A stretch of DNA of 64,000 nt from Atlantibacter sp032062175. Its GTDB lineage: Bacteria > Pseudomonadota > Gammaproteobacteria > Enterobacterales > Enterobacteriaceae. Made by a program: the position numbers and the translations under genes. Of the stretch, positions 60,997 through 64,000 are shown piece after piece. Under the pieces are notes generated by a model, which saw only the letters and a program-made list of their open reading frames with translations, searched no databases and was not told where the DNA came from. Position 1 is the first letter of the stretch. The number at the start of each line of letters is the position of its first letter. The stretch is from NCBI RefSeq assembly GCF_032062175.1, contig NZ_DAMBQK010000007.1, forward strand, positions 116,457-180,456, read 5' to 3'.

Positions 60997-62187
60997 CTAC
61001 TCGCTTAACGCCTGGGCGCAGGCCCATGCCGACGCCCAGGCCCACTGGAAGTTATAGCCGCCGAGCCAGCCGGTGACATCTACCACTTCGCCGATGAAAT
61101 AGAGCCCCGGCACATCGCGAGCTTCCAGGGTACGTGACGACAGCGCGTGGGTATCCACTCCGCCCAGGGTCACTTCGGCGGTGCGATAGCCTTCGGTGCC
61201 GTTCGGCTGCACCTGCCAGGCGGTGAGGAGTTCGACTAAGGCGTCCTGCTGGCGTGCATTGAGCTGCTTCAGCGTACAGTCGGGGATTTGCTCCATCTGC
61301 TGGAGAATTTCAATCAGCCGCTTCGGTAGCTGCATCGCCAGGGTGTTTTTCAGGCTTTGGTTCGGATGGGCATTGCGCTGCTCATCAAGAAACCCATTCA
61401 AATCGCCATCAGGCAGCAGATTAATCGTGACCTTTTCACCCGGCTGCCAGTAGCTGGAAATTTGCAGAATAGCCGGACCGGAAAGCCCGCGATGGGTGAA
61501 CAGCACGTTTTCGCGAAACACGGTGCCATCCTGCGCACTGACGACAGACGGCACGGAGACGCCGGACAGTACCTGTAGCACCTCCAGCAGCGGTTTATGT
61601 AGGGTAAACGGCACCAGCCCGGCGCGGGTCGGCAATACCTTCAGGCCGAACTGTTCCGCCACTTTATAGCCAAACGGCGACGCGCCCAGTCCCGGCATGG
61701 AGAGCCCGCCGCTGGCAATAACCAGTTTCGGCGTCTGCACGCTGTTGCCGTTGAGCGCCAGCGTGTAGCCCTGCTCGTCGCGCTCGATGCTCAGCACTTC
61801 GCTGCGCAGGCGCATTGTAACGTTGCCCTTCTCGCACTCCGCCACCAGCATATCGACGATCTGCTGCGCAGAGTCGTCGCAAAACAGCTGACCGAGGGTT
61901 TTCTCATGCCAGGCGATACCGTGTTTACCCACCAGATCGATAAAATCCCACTGGGTATAACGCGCCAGGGCGGATTTGCAGAAATGGGGGTTGGCGCTCA
62001 GGTAAGCCGCAGGTTCGACATACAGATTGGTGAAGTTGCAGCGCCCGCCACCGGACATCAGGATCTTACGGCCCGGCTTTTTACCGTTGTCGATAAGCAA
62101 CACCCGTAACCCCGCCTGCCCGGCCTGAGCCGCGCAAAATAAACCCGCCGCGCCTGCGCCGACAATCACTGCATCAAACTGTTCCAC
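60997..62187 (-). CDS. yhiN: YhiN, NAD(P)/FAD-dependent oxidoreductase (HI0933 family)
   Basis: A 396-residue flavoprotein (E. coli 400) with FAD-binding Rossmann motif VIVGAGAAGLFCAAQAG, LMSGGGRCNFTN, GGLSMPGLGASPFGY, and the C-terminal GEVVDVTGWLGGYNFQWAW. The function is not established. It converges on the sensor kinase gene with only two bases between the stop codons, and is divergent from pitA, as in E. coli. Confidence 0.94.
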   Translation of the reverse strand: MEQFDAVIVGAGAAGLFCAAQAGQAGLRVLLIDNGKKPGRKILMSGGGRCNFTNLYVEPAAYLSANPHFCKSALARYTQWDFIDLVGKHGIAWHEKTLGQLFCDDSAQQIVDMLVAECEKGNVTMRLRSEVLSIERDEQGYTLALNGNSVQTPKLVIASGGLSMPGLGASPFGYKVAEQFGLKVLPTRAGLVPFTLHKPLLEVLQVLSGVSVPSVVSAQDGTVFRENVLFTHRGLSGPAILQISSYWQPGEKVTINLLPDGDLNGFLDEQRNAHPNQSLKNTLAMQLPKRLIEILQQMEQIPDCTLKQLNARQQDALVELLTAWQVQPNGTEGYRTAEVTLGGVDTHALSSRTLEARDVPGLYFIGEVVDVTGWLGGYNFQWAWASAWACAQALSE

Positions 62188-62414
62188 ACCCTGCTCCCCT
62201 GATAGTGAGGCTGCGAATTGTAAAGTTTCTTAGCTGGTCGCACCAGCGATAAGCCCCTGCAAGAATGCAGCCAATTGTTTTATAAAGGGTAAATCTTTTC
62301 AATTGATGACGTTAAGCGACGTAGTATCAAAAAAAGTCTATATTTCACTTTGCCCCTGCCGCGAAAGTCCCTGATAATGCGGCGCGTTCATGTCCTCAAG
62401 ATGGCGTAACGTCT
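62188..62414. other. yhiN-pitA divergent promoter region
   Basis: A 227-base region holding the promoters of both genes. No clear element other than general AT-richness. Confidence 0.4.
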
Positions 62415-63911
62415 ATGCTACATTTATTTGCCGGCCTGGATCTTCATACCGGTCTTTTGCTTTTGCTTGCTCTGGGCTTTGTCCTGTTTTATGAAGCCAT
62501 TAACGGCTTTCATGACACAGCGAACGCAGTTGCAACCGTAATCTATACGCGAGCGATGCGTTCGCAACTGGCTGTTGTCATGGCAGCGGTGTTTAACTTC
62601 CTCGGCGTACTGCTGGGCGGGTTAAGCGTAGCCTATGCCATTGTTCATATGCTTCCCACCGATCTGTTGCTTAATGTAGGTTCCGCACATGGCCTGGCCA
62701 TGGTGTTCTCTATGTTGCTGGCGGCGATCATCTGGAACCTCGGCACCTGGTATTTGGGTCTGCCGGCATCCAGCTCCCACACCCTGATTGGCGCGATTAT
62801 CGGTATTGGTTTAACCAACGCCCTGATGACCGGCACATCCGTTGTGGACGCGTTAAACATCCCGAAAGTGATCAACATTTTCGGTTCCCTGATTATTTCT
62901 CCTATCGTCGGTCTGGTGTTCGCAGGCGGCCTGGTGTTTTTGCTGCGTCGCTACTGGAGCGGCACTAAAAAACGCGCCCGTATCCACCTGACGCCTGCCG
63001 AGCGTGAGAAAAAAGACGGCAAGAAAAAACCCCCGTTCTGGACCCGTATCGCGCTGATCCTCTCAGCCATTGGCGTGAGCTTCTCTCACGGCGCTAACGA
63101 CGGCCAGAAAGGCATCGGCTTGATCATGCTGGTACTGATTGGCGTGGCCCCGGCGGGATTCGTGGTAAACATGAATGCCTCTGGCTACGACATCACCCGC
63201 ACCCGTGATGCCATCAACCACGTTGAAAGCTATTTCCAGCAGCACGGCGACGCGATCAAGCACGTGATTGATATGAATCCCGTCATCCCGACGCCGGAAG
63301 AGGTGAAAAGCCAACCGCAGGAATTCCACTGTGACGCCAACCGCGCCATGCTGGCCCTGCAACGTGCTAAAACCATGCTGACCGGCCTTGAGAGCTACGA
63401 CAAGCTGAGCATTGACGAGCGCAGCCACATGCGCCGTATGCTGCTGTGTATCTCTGATACCGCAGATAAAGTGGCTGGCCTGCCGGAAACCTCTAAAGAT
63501 GACAAACGTTACCTGAAAGAGCTCAAAGCCGACCTGCTCTACACTATCGAATACGCACCGGTGTGGATCATTATGGCGGTGGCGCTGGCATTGGGTATCG
63601 GCACCATGATTGGCTGGCGTCGCGTTGCCACCACCATCGGTGAAAAAATCGGTAAGAAAGGCATGACTTACGCTCAGGGGATGTCGGCGCAGATGACTGC
63701 GGCGATTTCTATCGGGGTGGCGAGTTATACCGGTATGCCGGTGTCCACGACGCACGTGCTGTCGTCGTCCGTAGCCGGGACCATGCTGGTTGACGGTGGC
63801 GGATTGCAGAGCCGTACGGTGAAAAGCATTCTGATGGCCTGGGTCTTCACCCTGCCGGCCTCAATTGCGCTCTCCGGCGTGCTGTACTGGATTTCGTTGC
63901 ATTTTATCTGA
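62415..63911 (+). CDS. pitA: PitA, low-affinity phosphate/divalent metal-phosphate symporter
   Basis: A 498-residue transporter (E. coli 499) importing metal-phosphate complexes. The inverted-repeat signature appears twice as FYEAINGFHDTANAVA and FSHGANDGQKGIG. Helices around SSSHTLIGAIIGIG and MPVSTTHVLSSSVAG are typical. The cytoplasmic loop of about 170 residues lies between the two halves. The stop is followed by a small hairpin (ACGGC/GCCGT). Confidence 0.96.
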   Translation: MLHLFAGLDLHTGLLLLLALGFVLFYEAINGFHDTANAVATVIYTRAMRSQLAVVMAAVFNFLGVLLGGLSVAYAIVHMLPTDLLLNVGSAHGLAMVFSMLLAAIIWNLGTWYLGLPASSSHTLIGAIIGIGLTNALMTGTSVVDALNIPKVINIFGSLIISPIVGLVFAGGLVFLLRRYWSGTKKRARIHLTPAEREKKDGKKKPPFWTRIALILSAIGVSFSHGANDGQKGIGLIMLVLIGVAPAGFVVNMNASGYDITRTRDAINHVESYFQQHGDAIKHVIDMNPVIPTPEEVKSQPQEFHCDANRAMLALQRAKTMLTGLESYDKLSIDERSHMRRMLLCISDTADKVAGLPETSKDDKRYLKELKADLLYTIEYAPVWIIMAVALALGIGTMIGWRRVATTIGEKIGKKGMTYAQGMSAQMTAAISIGVASYTGMPVSTTHVLSSSVAGTMLVDGGGLQSRTVKSILMAWVFTLPASIALSGVLYWISLHFI

Positions 63912-64000
63912 CGGCGAAGCCGTTAAAAAAAGAGCGGGCATTGCCCTGAGGGATCCCCACAAACTCAGCGCTAATAAACCAGCACCATATTCTGATAGGT
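63912..64000. other. Window end, no gene assigned
   Basis: Only 89 bases follow pitA. In E. coli uspB would end here on the minus strand, but its C-terminus could not be confirmed in any of the three frames. Confidence 0.4.

Noticed and set aside
63912..64000. uspB at the right edge
   Set aside because: Expected from E. coli synteny, but none of the three minus-strand frames matches the remembered UspB ending in these 89 bases.

Overview
The window is chromosomal DNA of an Enterobacteriaceae close to Enterobacter/Kosakonia/Klebsiella. About half of it follows the Escherichia coli gene order livK-panM-livJ ... rpoH-ftsX-ftsE-ftsY-rsmD-yhhL-yhhM-yhhN-zntA ... tusA-yhhQ-dcrB ... yhhS-yhhT ... 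acpT ... yhiN-pitA. The core proteins match the E. coli products in length and motifs. Between these core blocks sit lineage-specific insertions. No rRNA, tRNA, CRISPR array or insertion sequence was recognised. One exact 100-N scaffold gap (1987-2086) interrupts a tandem repeat.

Layout. 1-3255: the amino-acid binding proteins livK (cut by the left edge) and livJ, with panM between them and a 125-bp tandem repeat at the panM/livJ convergence. 3515-5499: a GABA aminotransferase (PuuE type) and two small unknown genes. 5671-9974: rpoH and the ftsYEX operon, leftward. 10168-14483: rsmD, yhhL, yhhM, yhhN and zntA with its ZntR promoter. 14602-14809: a 30-residue hydrophobic ORF with a convergent antisense RNA candidate, arranged like a type I toxin-antitoxin locus. 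14939-17765: a TRAP transporter operon. 17953-19664: tusA, yhhQ with a preQ1-I riboswitch candidate, and dcrB. 19929-21318: an AT-rich cassette ending in an orphan type VI secretion Hcp. 21462-23919: yhhS and yhhT.

24426-40136 is a complete aryl polyene (APE) pigment cluster, apeA to apeR plus acpT, all on the + strand with mostly overlapping reading frames. It encodes two acyl carrier proteins and their phosphopantetheinyl transferase, the starter ligase, ketosynthases with a chain-length factor, a ketoreductase and two dehydratases. It also encodes a methyltransferase, acyl/glycosyl transferases, a thioesterase, and a LolA/MMPL/lipoprotein export set. 40133-51767 is an accessory block rich in signalling genes. 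It holds an NlpC/P60 hydrolase, a MlrA/BluR-like MerR regulator, a YghA-like dehydrogenase, a GH15 glycosidase and a BLUF-EAL photoreceptor phosphodiesterase. It also holds a SiaA-SiaB-SiaC-SiaD type operon ending in a diguanylate cyclase, and an AEC transporter.

52668-57248 encodes nitrate-inducible formate dehydrogenase FdnGHI, with an in-frame UGA selenocysteine codon at 53253. 57316-60994 holds a His-rich repeat-containing secreted protein, divergent from an unassigned OmpR-family two-component system. yhiN and pitA close the window.

The points most worth following up are the type I toxin-antitoxin-like locus after zntA, the Sia-like phosphorelay beside a catalytically intact BLUF-EAL protein, the Hcp cassette with two unknown proteins, and the His-rich protein/two-component pair. 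All functional calls come from reading the sequence and recalling family features. No database search was possible.
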